A DNA stretch of 64,000 nucleotides from Rhodoferax sp. (GCA_029866205.1 JARWZT010000008.1:186001-250000); one strand, 5' to 3'. Counted from the stretch's first letter, positions 1 through 10,695 are shown. The notes: generated from the sequence alone by a model not told the origin. Numbers and translations: made by a program.

Positions 1-545
1 GGGAACTGTCTGACGACCCCAACGCCCGCCCGCTTTTGCGCTTGGTGGGCCTGGACGCGCAGCACCCGGGCACGCTGCACCAACTCTATGGCGTGTACCG
101 CTCCAAACGCCAGGCTTCTGAGGCGCTGCGCACCCTGTGCGAAAACCACGGTCTGTGCCCGCAGGCCCTCGGACTGGAGTCTGGCAAGGGCGCTTGCTTT
201 GCCAGCCAGATAGGAAAGTGCAAGGGTGTGTGCGCCGGCCGCGAAAGCGCAGCGGTGCACCGCCTGCGCCTGCAAATGGCGCTGGCCCAGCGCCGCCTGC
301 AGGCCTGGCCCCACCCCGCGCCCGTGGCAGTGCGCGAATTTGACACCCGCACCGAACGCACCGACATCCACGTGTTCGACCAGTGGTGCCACGTGGCCAC
401 GGTGCACGATGAGGCCGACCTGGAAGACGCCCTGCAAACCCGCCAGCGCCTGGCCTTTGATCTGGACACCTACCGGCTGTTGGTGCAGCGCCTGGCAGCG
501 CCGCTGGGGCGGGATGCCAGTGTGTTTTTGCTGCGTAGGCCTTAG
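1..545 (+). CDS. UvrC/Cho-like GIY-YIG nuclease, C-terminal fragment (5' end outside window)
   Basis: An open frame enters from the left edge (codons in phase from base 3) and stops at 545, leaving about 180 residues of a C-terminus. The Cys-rich stretch with LCPQALGLES followed by CFASQIGKCKGVCAG matches the segment that follows the GIY-YIG nuclease domain in UvrC and Cho. Many Burkholderiales have a protein fusing a DnaQ-type 3'-5' exonuclease to a UvrC-like half, and this tail fits that class best, but the catalytic parts lie outside the window. It would act in cytoplasmic DNA repair. It converges on rnr with a gap of about 26 bp, and I see no clear terminator between them. Confidence 0.7.
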   Translation, partial: ELSDDPNARPLLRLVGLDAQHPGTLHQLYGVYRSKRQASEALRTLCENHGLCPQALGLESGKGACFASQIGKCKGVCAGRESAAVHRLRLQMALAQRRLQAWPHPAPVAVREFDTRTERTDIHVFDQWCHVATVHDEADLEDALQTRQRLAFDLDTYRLLVQRLAAPLGRDASVFLLRRP

Positions 546-571
546 AACGCCTAGGTACGCCTTCGTGCGGC

Positions 572-2935
<2,364 letters not shown>

Positions 2936-2994
2936 ATTTTCTTCTCTTTGTCTTGTCGGTTTCGCTGCCGTAAAGGCAAGCAACAGAAGAAAAT
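2936..2994 (+). repeat. Long-loop inverted repeat after tRNA-Leu
   Basis: ATTTTCTTCT (2936-2945) is perfectly complementary to AGAAGAAAAT (2985-2994) across 39 nt and begins directly after the tRNA CCA end. It could help processing or termination of the tRNA transcript, but the stem is AT-rich and no uridine tract follows, so it is not a classical terminator. The rest of the gap up to 3134 holds nothing I recognise. Confidence 0.3.
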
Positions 2995-3134
2995 TAGAAA
3001 GAAAATCAATGGCTCCAGCAGCCTGAGTCTACGGCACTTCCCGAGCTCGCCGCAGCACTATCGAACACCAATTTTAAATAGCCTGACCGCACAAGCGGCC
3101 ACCCCTTTGCGCGAGCGAAGTCAGAACGACCATG

Positions 3135-3161
3135 AAAAACGCCTGATCAAGTCAGGCGTTT
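3135..3161 (-). terminator. Intrinsic terminator of tRNA-Thr
   Basis: A perfect 10-bp stem, AAACGCCTGA (3137-3146) with TCAGGCGTTT (3152-3161) around a 5-nt loop, is followed on the minus strand by a run of T (complement of 3135-3139). It lies 6 nt beyond the CCA end of tRNA-Thr and reads in the same direction. Confidence 0.85.
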
Positions 3162-3167
3162 AAAGAG

Positions 3168-3243
3168 TGGTGCCGATTATCGGATTCGAACTGATGACCT
3201 ACCGCTTACAAGGCGGTTGCTCTACCAACTGAGCTAAATCGGC
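3168..3243 (-). tRNA. tRNA-Thr (anticodon TGT)
   Basis: On the minus strand the acceptor GCCGATT pairs with AATCGGC, with ACCA encoded. The anticodon stem ACCGC/GCGGT encloses loop CTTGTAA, giving anticodon TGT for ACA and related Thr codons. The D arm (GCTC..GAGC) and T arm (GTTCGAATC) are canonical and the length is 76 nt. It lies downstream of sspB on the same strand but has its own promoter-like and terminator sequences. Confidence 0.97.
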
Positions 3244-3252
3244 ACGGCTTTC

Positions 3253-3280
3253 ATTCTAACGCAGCGCCTGTGGAAACCAG
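3253..3280 (-). promoter_or_regulatory. Predicted sigma70 promoter of tRNA-Thr
   Basis: On the minus strand CTGGTT (complement of 3275-3280) is followed 16 bp later by TAGAAT (complement of 3253-3258), with the mature tRNA starting at 3243. The CTGGTT box and spacing match those before tRNA-Leu. Confidence 0.45.
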
Positions 3281-3319
3281 TCCGCAAAAGGCACTTCGAA
3301 GCGACTTATTTGAGGGCGA

Positions 3320-3814
3320 TTACTTCACGCGGGTGAGCGACGGGCGAGGACCTGTGGGCGGCCTGGGATCCGGGGCTTCGCTGGCTTTTGCACCGTCTTC
3401 GCTGCTAACTATTCCCAAAACCGGCGCAGGCGGCGACTCCACCGACGCAGCAGGCGCGCTGCCCTTGGCGCGGCTCGAAGCCTCGGTGCTCACTGCCTCC
3501 ACAGGGAAGGTCATACCCTGGCCATTTTCGCGGGCATAGATTGCTGAGACTCGGCCCATGGGCACGCAAATATCGCGCGCCACACCGCCAAATCGCGCCT
3601 TGAATTCGATGTAATCGTTACCCAAGGTCAGGTTGCTGGTAGCGCCCAGGCTGACGTTGAGCACAATTTCACCGTTCTGCACAAACTCCTGCGGGACCCG
3701 CACGCTGCCATCAACGGCCACCACAATGAAGGGCGTGCAGTTGTTGTCCACGCACCAGTCGTACATGGCGCGAACCATATACGGACGGGTCGATGTGGTG
3801 GCGGGGGCTTGCAT
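3320..3814 (-). CDS. sspB: ClpXP protease specificity-enhancing factor SspB
   Basis: SspB is an adaptor that binds the ssrA tag on stalled-ribosome products and delivers them to ClpXP. The 164-aa protein has the conserved substrate-binding domain in about the first 105 residues (RPYMVRAMYDWCVDNN near the start, then VARDICVPMGRVSAIYARENGQGM). A flexible Ala/Pro/Ser-rich linker follows and ends in RPSLTRVK, closely like the ClpX-binding XB peptide of E. coli SspB. It follows sspA by 33 nt, the usual sspA-sspB pair. No strong terminator is visible before the downstream tRNA-Thr. Confidence 0.95.
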   Translation of the reverse strand: MQAPATTSTRPYMVRAMYDWCVDNNCTPFIVVAVDGSVRVPQEFVQNGEIVLNVSLGATSNLTLGNDYIEFKARFGGVARDICVPMGRVSAIYARENGQGMTFPVEAVSTEASSRAKGSAPAASVESPPAPVLGIVSSEDGAKASEAPDPRPPTGPRPSLTRVK

Positions 3815-3847
3815 AAGGGCAATGGCTTCAGGACGTGCGATTGGCGC

Positions 3848-4459
3848 CTATTTGCGCATCACCTTTTCAGAGGGCGTGAGCGCCTCAATGTAGGCCGGAC
3901 GAGAGAAAATTCGTTCAGCATATTTCAGCAGAGGCGCCGCATTTTTGCTGAGGTCAATCCCGTAGTACTCGAGGCGCCACAGCAAAGGCGCGATGGCAAC
4001 ATCGAGCATCGAGAAGTTGTCGCCCATCATGAACTTGTTCTTCAGAAACACGGGCGCAAGCTGGGTCAGCCGGTCACGGATGTGGGCGCGGGCTTTTTCA
4101 AGCGCTTTTTCGTTGCCTTTGGAACTGCGCGACTCCAAGGTGCTGACGTGAACGAACAGTTCTTTCTCAAAATTGAGCAAAAACAAGCGTACGCGGGCGC
4201 GATCGACAGGGTCACCGGGCATCAACTGAGGATGAGGGAAGCGCTCGTCAATGTATTCATTGATGATGTTTGACTCATACAAAATCAGGTCCCGCTCCAC
4301 CAAGATGGGGACTTGGCCATAGGGATTCATGACGTTGATGTCTTCGGGCTTGTTGTACAGGTCAACGTCCCGGATTTCGAAGTCCATGCCTTTTTCAAAC
4401 AACACAAAGCGGCAGCGGTGGGAAAAAGGGCAGGTTGTTCCTGAATACAACACCATCAT
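3848..4459 (-). CDS. sspA: Stringent starvation protein A (GST-fold transcription factor)
   Basis: SspA is an RNA polymerase-associated GST-fold protein involved in stress and stationary-phase transcription. The 203-aa product has a thioredoxin-like N-terminal half (MVLYSGTTCPFSHRCRFVL; NPYGQVPILVERDLILYESNII) and an all-helical C-terminal half, as in the family. Two adjacent ATG codons could start it; an AGGAG sits about 9 nt upstream. The terminator that ends petC lies only about 15 nt upstream of the start, so expression must come from read-through or from a promoter overlapping that hairpin. Confidence 0.93.
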   Translation of the reverse strand: MMVLYSGTTCPFSHRCRFVLFEKGMDFEIRDVDLYNKPEDINVMNPYGQVPILVERDLILYESNIINEYIDERFPHPQLMPGDPVDRARVRLFLLNFEKELFVHVSTLESRSSKGNEKALEKARAHIRDRLTQLAPVFLKNKFMMGDNFSMLDVAIAPLLWRLEYYGIDLSKNAAPLLKYAERIFSRPAYIEALTPSEKVMRK

Positions 4460-4473
4460 GGCGGGGGACTCCT

Positions 4474-4514
4474 AAAAAATAAAAAGAGTGGGCTGCGCAC
4501 GGCGGGCCCACTCT
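4474..4514 (-). terminator. Intrinsic terminator between petC and sspA
   Basis: AGAGTGGGC (4485-4493) pairs perfectly with GCCCACTCT (4506-4514) around a 12-nt loop. On the minus strand it is followed by TTTTATTTTTT (complement of 4474-4484). It lies 51 bp beyond the petC stop and looks like a strong rho-independent terminator of the bc1 operon. Confidence 0.85.
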
Positions 4515-4565
4515 GTAATGAGCGACGACCGAAATGACGGCCGCGCTACGGGTTGGCGCGATGGC

Positions 4566-5321
4566 TTACTTGATGTCTTTCCAGTACGCAGCATTCAGGC
4601 GCCAGGTAACGATGGTCATGACCAACAAGAACAGCAGAACCCACACACCCACCTGAACCCGCTTGCCCTGGGCGGGCTCGGACATCCACTGCAGGTAGCC
4701 CACCAGATCACCCATGGCTTGGTCGAACTGCAGGGGCGTCATTTTACCGGGGGTGATTTGCTGCCATCCTTTGAACACTTCGGTTTCGTGACCATGCACA
4801 ACTTCTGTTCCATAAACCGCCGCACGCTTGCCTTGCAACTCCCAAAGCACATGGGGCATGCCCACGTTGGGGAATGCCAGGTTGTTCCAACCGGTGGCTT
4901 TGCTCTCGTCCACATAGAAAGTGCGCAAATAGGTGTAAAGGTAATCCGCACCGGTTCCTTGGGATCCTGAACGCGAGCGTGCGATCACTGTCAGATCCGG
5001 AGGATTGCCGCCGAACCAGTCCTTGGCTTGCCGGGGATCCATAGCCACCTTCATGGTTTCACCCACTTTTTCCGTGGTGAACAACAGGTTGTCCTTGATT
5101 TGCTGATCCGTGAGGCCAATGTCTTTCAAGCGATTGAAGCGCATGAAGGCCGCGGCGTGGCAATTCAGGCAATAGTTGACAAAGGTCTTGGCTCCGCTTT
5201 GCAGTGACGCCATGTCGTTGATGTTGTTGGGCGCTTTGTCCCAGGCGACACCGCCGGTGCTGGCTTGCGCGCCCACCGCCAAGCCCAGGGCAGTAATCAG
5301 GCTGAGTACGATTTTTTTCAT
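4566..5321 (-). CDS. petC: Ubiquinol-cytochrome c reductase, cytochrome c1
   Basis: Cytochrome c1 passes electrons from the Rieske centre to soluble cytochrome c in complex III. From ATG 5321 the protein is 251 aa. It has a Sec signal peptide (MKKIVLSLITALGLAVGAQA), one haem c site CLNCH at 51-55, the NVGMPHVLW segment expected to supply the Met ligand, and a C-terminal membrane anchor (WVLLFLLVMTIVTWRL). I chose ATG 5321 because GGAG lies 10 nt upstream; the longer frame would start at a TTG overlapping the petB stop. It is the third gene of petABC. Confidence 0.96.
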   Translation of the reverse strand: MKKIVLSLITALGLAVGAQASTGGVAWDKAPNNINDMASLQSGAKTFVNYCLNCHAAAFMRFNRLKDIGLTDQQIKDNLLFTTEKVGETMKVAMDPRQAKDWFGGNPPDLTVIARSRSGSQGTGADYLYTYLRTFYVDESKATGWNNLAFPNVGMPHVLWELQGKRAAVYGTEVVHGHETEVFKGWQQITPGKMTPLQFDQAMGDLVGYLQWMSEPAQGKRVQVGVWVLLFLLVMTIVTWRLNAAYWKDIK

Positions 5322-5338
5322 TTTTTTCAAACTCCAGC

Positions 5339-6739
5339 TCAATGGGCGGCAAAGGTGACGCGCTCGGGAACCGCCTTGGTCTCACCCATTTCGCTCCACC
5401 ACGGCATCAACAGGAAGAAACCAAAGTAAAACAGAGTCCCGACCTGCGAAACACGCTCGCCGATCGCCGACGGAGGTTGCACGCCAAGGTAGGCCAGAAC
5501 AATGAAGTTGACGACAAAGACGCCGTACAGGTACTTGTGCCAGCTCGGACGGTAGCGGATCGACTTGACGGCGCAGTTGTCCAGCCAAGGCAGGAAAAAC
5601 AGAATGACCACCGCACCGCCCATGATGACGACGCCCCAGAATTTGGCGTCAATCGACAACATCATGGCGCTCACTGCGGCAGCGGCGCCAACGATCACGA
5701 TCTTGAAAATCGCGGGCATCTTGATCTTGAACACGCTCAGAGCGGCAGCACCCACCACGCATGCGATCAACACCAACACCATTTCACTGGTAATTGCGCG
5801 CAGCATTGAGTAGTACGGAGTGAAATACCAAACAGGAGCGATGTGCAGGGGGGTTTTCAGCGGATCAGCAGGAATAAAGTTGTTGTATTCCAGGAAATAG
5901 CCGCCGAACTCTGGGGCAAAGAAAATGATGGCGGTGAATACCATCAGGAACAAGCTGACCGAGAAAATATCGTGAACCGTGTAGTACGGATGGAATGGGA
6001 TTCCGTCCACCGGGTTACCGTCAGCGCCTCGGGTCGACTTGATCTCGACACCATCAGGGTTGTTGGAGCCGACTTCGTGCAGCGCAATGATGTGCGCAGC
6101 GACCAGGCCTAGCAGCACCAGTGGCACGGCGATCACGTGAAAGCTGAAGAAGCGATTCAGGGTGGCATCGCCGACCACGTAGTCGCCGCGAATCAGCAAG
6201 GCGAGGTCAGGGCCGACAAACGGAACTGCGGCAAACAAGTTCACGATCACCTGCGCACCCCAGTAACTCATTTGGCCCCAAGGCAGCAGGTAGCCCATGA
6301 AGGCTTCCGCCATCAGGCACAAGAAAATACCGCAACCGAACAACCAGACCAACTCCCGAGGCTTGCGGTAGCTGCCGTAAATGAGACCGCGGAACATGTG
6401 CATGTAGACCACGATAAAAAAGGCGGAAGCACCGGTGGAGTGCATGTAGCGGATCAGCCAACCCCATGGCACATCGCGCATGATGTACTCCACAGAACCA
6501 AACGCCAGCGCGGCGTCAGGCTTGTAGTGCATTACCAAGAAAATGCCCGTGACGATTTGGATCACCAGTACCAACATGGCCAGCGCACCAAAAATATAGA
6601 AAAAATTAAGGTTTTTGGGCGCGTAATACTGACCCAGATGGTCGTTGTAGAGCTTGCTCAAAGGGAACCGGTTGTCCACCCAGTTCAGCAACTTGGCGGC
6701 AGCGGGCGCGTTGGGAGAGTTTTCTTTCATTTCAGCCAT
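5339..6739 (-). CDS. petB: Ubiquinol-cytochrome c reductase, cytochrome b
   Basis: This is the membrane core of complex III, holding haems bL and bH and the Qo and Qi quinone sites. The 466-aa product has at least eight hydrophobic segments and the two haem-ligand histidine pairs ([15 protein letters not shown] and [15 protein letters not shown]). The Qo motif reads PVWY rather than the mitochondrial PEWY, a variant I recall from some proteobacteria, so the usual Glu proton acceptor is absent. It lies between petA (21-nt gap) and petC. Confidence 0.97.
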   Translation of the reverse strand: MAEMKENSPNAPAAAKLLNWVDNRFPLSKLYNDHLGQYYAPKNLNFFYIFGALAMLVLVIQIVTGIFLVMHYKPDAALAFGSVEYIMRDVPWGWLIRYMHSTGASAFFIVVYMHMFRGLIYGSYRKPRELVWLFGCGIFLCLMAEAFMGYLLPWGQMSYWGAQVIVNLFAAVPFVGPDLALLIRGDYVVGDATLNRFFSFHVIAVPLVLLGLVAAHIIALHEVGSNNPDGVEIKSTRGADGNPVDGIPFHPYYTVHDIFSVSLFLMVFTAIIFFAPEFGGYFLEYNNFIPADPLKTPLHIAPVWYFTPYYSMLRAITSEMVLVLIACVVGAAALSVFKIKMPAIFKIVIVGAAAAVSAMMLSIDAKFWGVVIMGGAVVILFFLPWLDNCAVKSIRYRPSWHKYLYGVFVVNFIVLAYLGVQPPSAIGERVSQVGTLFYFGFFLLMPWWSEMGETKAVPERVTFAAH

Positions 6740-6760
6740 GGTGTGCTCCGGAGTCGGGGG

Positions 6761-7375
6761 TCAGGCCTTGGTGTCTTCGCCGATCAGCAGCTTGCTGTCG
6801 GAAAGGTACATATGTGGCGGAATTTCGAGGTTGTCGGGCGCGGGCTTGTTTTTGAAGACGCGACCGGCCATGTCAAAAGTCGAGCCGTGGCAAGGGCACA
6901 AAAAGCCACCCTTCCAGTCGTCTGGCAGGGACGCCTGGGCGCCTGTTTGGAATTTGTCCGAGGGCGAACAACCCAGGTGCGTACAGATACCCACGGCCAC
7001 AAAGAATTCAGGCTTGATGGAGCGCCCTTCATTGCGCGCATAAACGGGGGTGAACTCGTCTGGTTTGCGCTCGCTTTTCGGGTCAGCCAAATCGCCGTTC
7101 AGACTGGGCAAGGCGGCCAGCTGCTCGGGGGTGCGGCGCACCACCCACACGGGCTTACCGCGCCACTCCACCGTGATCTTCTCACCTGGCTTGATCGCGG
7201 AAATATCCACTTCCACTGCAGCACCGGCGGCCTTGGCACGCTCGGATGGCTGAAAAGTACTGACAAAAGGCACTGCGGTTGCCGCTGCGCCTGCGATGCC
7301 GACGCAAGAGGATGCAATGATCCAGGTGCGCTTGCTGGGGTCGTTCGGCTTGTTGCCGACGAGGGTGTCGCTCAT
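6761..7375 (-). CDS. petA: Ubiquinol-cytochrome c reductase, Rieske iron-sulfur subunit
   Basis: This 204-aa subunit carries the mobile [2Fe-2S] centre of complex III. The cluster motifs CTHLGC and CPCHGS are both present and separated normally. The N-terminus has a single hydrophobic anchor (IIASSCVGIAGAAATAVPF) preceded by SKRTW. That is a Tat-like signal with Lys-Arg in place of the usual Arg-Arg, and tatABC is encoded 3-5 kb away. It is first in petABC, about 80 bp downstream of the pdxA-like gene on the same strand. Confidence 0.97.
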   Translation of the reverse strand: MSDTLVGNKPNDPSKRTWIIASSCVGIAGAAATAVPFVSTFQPSERAKAAGAAVEVDISAIKPGEKITVEWRGKPVWVVRRTPEQLAALPSLNGDLADPKSERKPDEFTPVYARNEGRSIKPEFFVAVGICTHLGCSPSDKFQTGAQASLPDDWKGGFLCPCHGSTFDMAGRVFKNKPAPDNLEIPPHMYLSDSKLLIGEDTKA

Positions 7376-7454
7376 GAGAATCCTCAGGAAAAATCACTAC
7401 GTGGGGAGCCTCGGATTGTAGCTGACCGCAAAAGTGCCCGATCCGGTACCAAGG

Positions 7455-8516
7455 TCAATACGCCAAGCTGCGCGCCATGCGTATCGCCGCGATCAGGCTC
7501 GCCGGATCGGCCTGGCCCTGCCCCGCAATGTCAAAGGCCGTGCCATGGTCTGGACTGGTGCGTACCAGCGGAAGTCCCAAAGTGACATTGACGCCCTGCT
7601 CCACGCCCAGGTACTTGACTGGAATCAGGCCCTGATCGTGGTACATCGCCAGTACTGCGTCAAATTCCGGTGTCAGGCCGGGTCGGGCGCGGGCCCGCAT
7701 GAAAACGGTATCCGGTGCCCAAGGGCCGCTTGCCTCGCAGCCTTGGGCACGCGCAGCGGCAATTGCTGGAGCAATGGTCCGAATTTCTTCGTCGCCGAAC
7801 AGTCCACCCTCTCCCGCATGCGGGTTGAGCCCCGCCACGGCGATGCGCGGGGACCGCCCGAGCACGGCTGTCAATGCATGGTGTGTGATCAGCAAAGACT
7901 GCAGCACATTGTCAAAAGTCACCGCCTCCAAAGCCTGTCGCAGCGAGAGGTGGATACTGACGAGCACGGTGCGCAGTTCTTCATTGGCGAGCATCATGCG
8001 CACCGGGAGGCGATCTGGGGTCACTCCTACGTGCTGCGCTGCAATAGCCTGCAGCATTTCAGTGTGCCCGGGATAGCCGTTGTACGGCGCACCGGCGGCG
8101 TGCAGTGCCTCTTTGTGCAAAGGCGCGGTCACCATGGCGCCAATGTGTCCTTGGAGCGCCTGGCGGGCAGCCCAGTCCACGCAGCGCCCGGCAAATTCGC
8201 CTGCCACTGCACTGACCTGCCCCATGGGACAGGGCCCCAGGGCCGCACCCACTTGCAGCACAGGCAGGCAACGGGGAGGGAGGTCCCAAACCTCGCTGGC
8301 ATGCTCAATCTGCGCCACTGGCCATGCCGCTCCGCTGGAACCCACAATTTGGTCCAGCGCTCGGCGCATGGTGGCGACGTCGCCCGCCACAAAACACGGA
8401 CGCAGGAGCGCAGGCTCCGCCAAATAGGCTTTTGCGATGATTTCAGGACCAATACCCGCGGCATCGCCCAGGGTAATGGCGACAGGCGAAGCGGGAGTGT
8501 CAGCGGTGGTGGTCAT
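7455..8516 (-). CDS. PdxA-family NAD-dependent 4-phosphate dehydrogenase
   Basis: Members of this family oxidise a 4-phosphorylated hydroxy acid. Classical PdxA acts on 4-hydroxythreonine-4-phosphate in vitamin B6 synthesis, while PdxA2-type enzymes act on D-threonate or D-erythronate 4-phosphate. The 353-aa protein shows ITLGDAAGIGPEI near the N-terminus, metal-ligand His residues in APLHKEAL, VSIHLSL and YHDQGLIP, and NVTLGLPLVRTSPDHGTAFDIAG near the end. The GDAAGIGPE motif resembles the PdxA2 branch more than the TPGEPAGIGP of textbook PdxA, but no DtnK-type kinase lies nearby, so the substrate is undecided. It sits between the nif3-like gene (63-nt gap) and petA. Confidence 0.82.
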   Translation of the reverse strand: MTTTADTPASPVAITLGDAAGIGPEIIAKAYLAEPALLRPCFVAGDVATMRRALDQIVGSSGAAWPVAQIEHASEVWDLPPRCLPVLQVGAALGPCPMGQVSAVAGEFAGRCVDWAARQALQGHIGAMVTAPLHKEALHAAGAPYNGYPGHTEMLQAIAAQHVGVTPDRLPVRMMLANEELRTVLVSIHLSLRQALEAVTFDNVLQSLLITHHALTAVLGRSPRIAVAGLNPHAGEGGLFGDEEIRTIAPAIAAARAQGCEASGPWAPDTVFMRARARPGLTPEFDAVLAMYHDQGLIPVKYLGVEQGVNVTLGLPLVRTSPDHGTAFDIAGQGQADPASLIAAIRMARSLAY

Positions 8517-8579
8517 TCAAAAAAAGGTAAAAGGCGCTCCAACTTGGCCGTTTCAGGTGTCGGCGCGACGCGGGTGCTT

Positions 8580-9341
8580 TCAGGCCGGATTGTCTATATC
8601 GATGAAAGTGTGCACCAATCCCAGCTGCGATGCGACCTGCCGTGCTACCGCCTGAACGCCATAGCGCTCGCTGGCGTGGTGACCACAGGCGATGTAGGCA
8701 ACACCGCATTCGCGTGCATAGTGGGCTTGGGGCTCAGAAATTTCGCCGGTAATAAAGGCATCCGCACCCGCGGCGATGGCAGATTCAAAATACCCTTGGG
8801 CGCCTCCGGTACACCAGGCAATGCGCTGCAAAGGTCCGGGTTTGCCCGCCACCCACACAACTTCCCGACCCAACACGGACCGGACATGGGCGGCCAGCGC
8901 CGGGGCATCCGCAAAACCACCCTCCGGCGCCTGACCCAGCCAACCAAGTTGCTGGTCACCAAAGCGCTCCTGCGCAACCAGTCCCAGACGCAGGCCCAGT
9001 TGGGCGTTATTGCCCCACCGTTCATGCGCATCCAAGGGCAAGTGGTAGGCATACAAGTGGATGTCGTTCGCCAGCAAGAGCGCCAGGCGTTGGCGGAGCC
9101 AACCCGTTACACGCCCATCGTGGCCACGCCAAAACAGTCCGTGGTGCACCAAAATGGCGTCGGCGTCTTGCGCCACAGCCGCCTCGATCAGCGCCAAACT
9201 GGCAGTTACGCCGCTCACGAGTTTGCGTATCGGTCGGCGACCCTCCACTTGCAGGCCATTGGGCCCGTAGTCTTTGAACCGCGCGGGCTCCAGCACGGCA
9301 TCGAGGGCCGAGAGCAAGTCGGAATGGTGCTTCATGGTCAC
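8580..9341 (-). CDS. Nif3-like dinuclear metal centre hexameric protein (YbgI family)
   Basis: The 253-aa protein belongs to the Nif3/YbgI family, often annotated as GTP cyclohydrolase I type 2-like; its cellular role is unsettled. The family metal motif ILVHHGLFWRG lies in the N-terminal third, and the C-terminal block GEISEPQAHYARE..GHHASERYGV supplies further metal ligands. The length is typical for the short bacterial form. It is divergent from the DegS-like gene across about 200 bp and co-directional with the pdxA-like gene. Confidence 0.88.
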   Translation of the reverse strand: MTMKHHSDLLSALDAVLEPARFKDYGPNGLQVEGRRPIRKLVSGVTASLALIEAAVAQDADAILVHHGLFWRGHDGRVTGWLRQRLALLLANDIHLYAYHLPLDAHERWGNNAQLGLRLGLVAQERFGDQQLGWLGQAPEGGFADAPALAAHVRSVLGREVVWVAGKPGPLQRIAWCTGGAQGYFESAIAAGADAFITGEISEPQAHYARECGVAYIACGHHASERYGVQAVARQVASQLGLVHTFIDIDNPA

Positions 9342-9539
9342 GCTTGGGGTTGGATTTGAAAAATTAAGCTCCCACCATCCGAAGACCGCATTTCGTCTGT
9401 CGGCGCTGAGGGGAACGTTTGCAGTTCATTATCCAATGCCTGCAGGATTTGACCGGACGCAGTCCTGATATCGCAGGCGCCGCCTACAATTTGCTGCTGA
9501 GCAGCGCCCGGTACGCCTGCACCACCCGATCGGACTTTC
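9342..9539. promoter_or_regulatory. Divergent control region, nif3-like / degS-like
   Basis: These 198 bp separate two divergent genes and must hold both promoters. TACAAT (9485-9490) is a plausible plus-strand -10, but no convincing -35 sits 16-18 bp upstream. On the minus strand GATAAT (complement of about 9429-9434) is a plausible -10. No palindromic operator stood out. Confidence 0.3.
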
Positions 9540-10682
9540 ATGAAGCGTGTTTGGCTCCTTTTTTCGCAAAGCGCCACAGTTTTACTGGCCGCTTATTTTG
9601 TGGTCCTGACACTCAAACCGGCATGGATGGCGCCGCGCGGCGAAGGGGCCGTGGAATTGTTGCAGGCCCCCGCCTCGCGCAATGGCGAAGTCCCTGCGGG
9701 CAGCTTCAGACTGGCGGCTCAAAAGGCATCCAAAGCAGTGGTCAGCATCAATGTCAGCAACGCAAGCCGCCGCTTGCCCCTCAGTCCAGACCAATGGCCG
9801 GGCTTTTTTAATGGCGACCCGGGAGCCGAGAGTGATGGCGCATCAGGCATGGGCAGCGGCGTGATCGTGAGTGCCAGCGGCTATGTGCTGACCAACAACC
9901 ACGTGGTGGAGGGCGCTGACCTGATTGAGGTCATTCTGAACGACCGTCGGCGCGCCCGGGCCAAGGTCATCGGCACCGACCCGGACAGCGACCTGGCGGT
10001 CTTGAAAATTGAACTTGAACGCCTGCCGGTCATGGTGTTGGGTGACTCGGACGACCTCCAGGTCGGGGATCAGGTACTGGCCATCGGCAACCCGTTTGGC
10101 GTGGGCCAGACCGTGACGGGTGGCATCGTGGGCGCGCTCGGGCGCAACCAATTGGGCATCAATACCTTCGAGAACTTCATTCAGACCGACGCCGCCATCA
10201 ATCCCGGCAATTCGGGCGGCGCGCTGGTCGATGTCAATGGCAACCTCTTGGGCATCAACACCGCGATCTACTCGCGCTCGGGCGGCAGTTTGGGGATTGG
10301 GTTTGCCATTCCGGTGGCAACGGCCAAACAGGTGCTGGACAGCATCGTGAAAGACGGACAGGTCACGCGCGGCTGGATCGGCGTGGAGCCCAACGACCTG
10401 TCGCCCGAACTGCGCGAGACCTTTGGCGTTGCAGCGACCCAGGGCGTGATCATTACCGGAGTGCTGCAGGGCGGTCCGGCAGCCAAAGCGGGCGTGGTGC
10501 CAGGCGATGTCATTGTGGCCATCGCGGGCACATCGGTCGACGACGTCAGCCAGCTTTTGGCCCAGGTGGCCGCGCTCAAACCCGGTGTCGCGGCGCAGTT
10601 TTCACTTCAGCGGAAGAAGCAGAACCTGCAGCTGGCGATTACGCCAGGCTTGCGACCCCGGCCACAGAAATCAAACCGCTAA
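9540..10682 (+). CDS. DegS-like trypsin-family serine protease with one PDZ domain
   Basis: This is an HtrA-family periplasmic protease. The 380-aa protein has an N-terminal signal-anchor (about residues 7-25), a chymotrypsin fold with catalytic His121 (LTNNHVVEG), Asp151 (DSDLAVLK) and Ser225 (NPGNSGGALV), and a single PDZ domain from about 280 to 370. One PDZ plus an uncleaved anchor is the DegS layout (the sensor that cuts the anti-sigma factor RseA), whereas DegP/DegQ have two PDZ domains. No rpoE-rse genes are in this window, so the DegS role is inference. It converges on tatC with a 13-bp gap. Confidence 0.9.
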   Translation: MKRVWLLFSQSATVLLAAYFVVLTLKPAWMAPRGEGAVELLQAPASRNGEVPAGSFRLAAQKASKAVVSINVSNASRRLPLSPDQWPGFFNGDPGAESDGASGMGSGVIVSASGYVLTNNHVVEGADLIEVILNDRRRARAKVIGTDPDSDLAVLKIELERLPVMVLGDSDDLQVGDQVLAIGNPFGVGQTVTGGIVGALGRNQLGINTFENFIQTDAAINPGNSGGALVDVNGNLLGINTAIYSRSGGSLGIGFAIPVATAKQVLDSIVKDGQVTRGWIGVEPNDLSPELRETFGVAATQGVIITGVLQGGPAAKAGVVPGDVIVAIAGTSVDDVSQLLAQVAALKPGVAAQFSLQRKKQNLQLAITPGLRPRPQKSNR

Positions 10683-10692
10683 CGGACAGCGG
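10667..10692 (-). terminator. Weak candidate terminator after tatC
   Basis: On the minus strand CCGCT, a 7-nt loop and AGCGG (10676-10692) are followed by TTTGATTT (complement of about 10668-10675). The stem is only 5 bp and lies in the 3' end of the convergent protease gene. Confidence 0.35.
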
Positions 10693-10695
10693 GGC

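Noticed and set aside
2936..3134. Small protein or RNA gene between the two tRNAs
   Set aside because: Short plus-strand frames here lack a ribosome binding site and family features; only an AT-rich inverted repeat is seen.
6137..7585. 482-aa plus-strand open frame opposite petB and petA
   Set aside because: It lies antisense to bc1 genes whose haem and cluster motifs are intact, and has no family features.
7434..9359. 641-aa plus-strand open frame opposite the pdxA-like and nif3-like genes
   Set aside because: It is an antisense shadow of two well-conserved genes, with no recognisable domain and composition expected from reversed codons.
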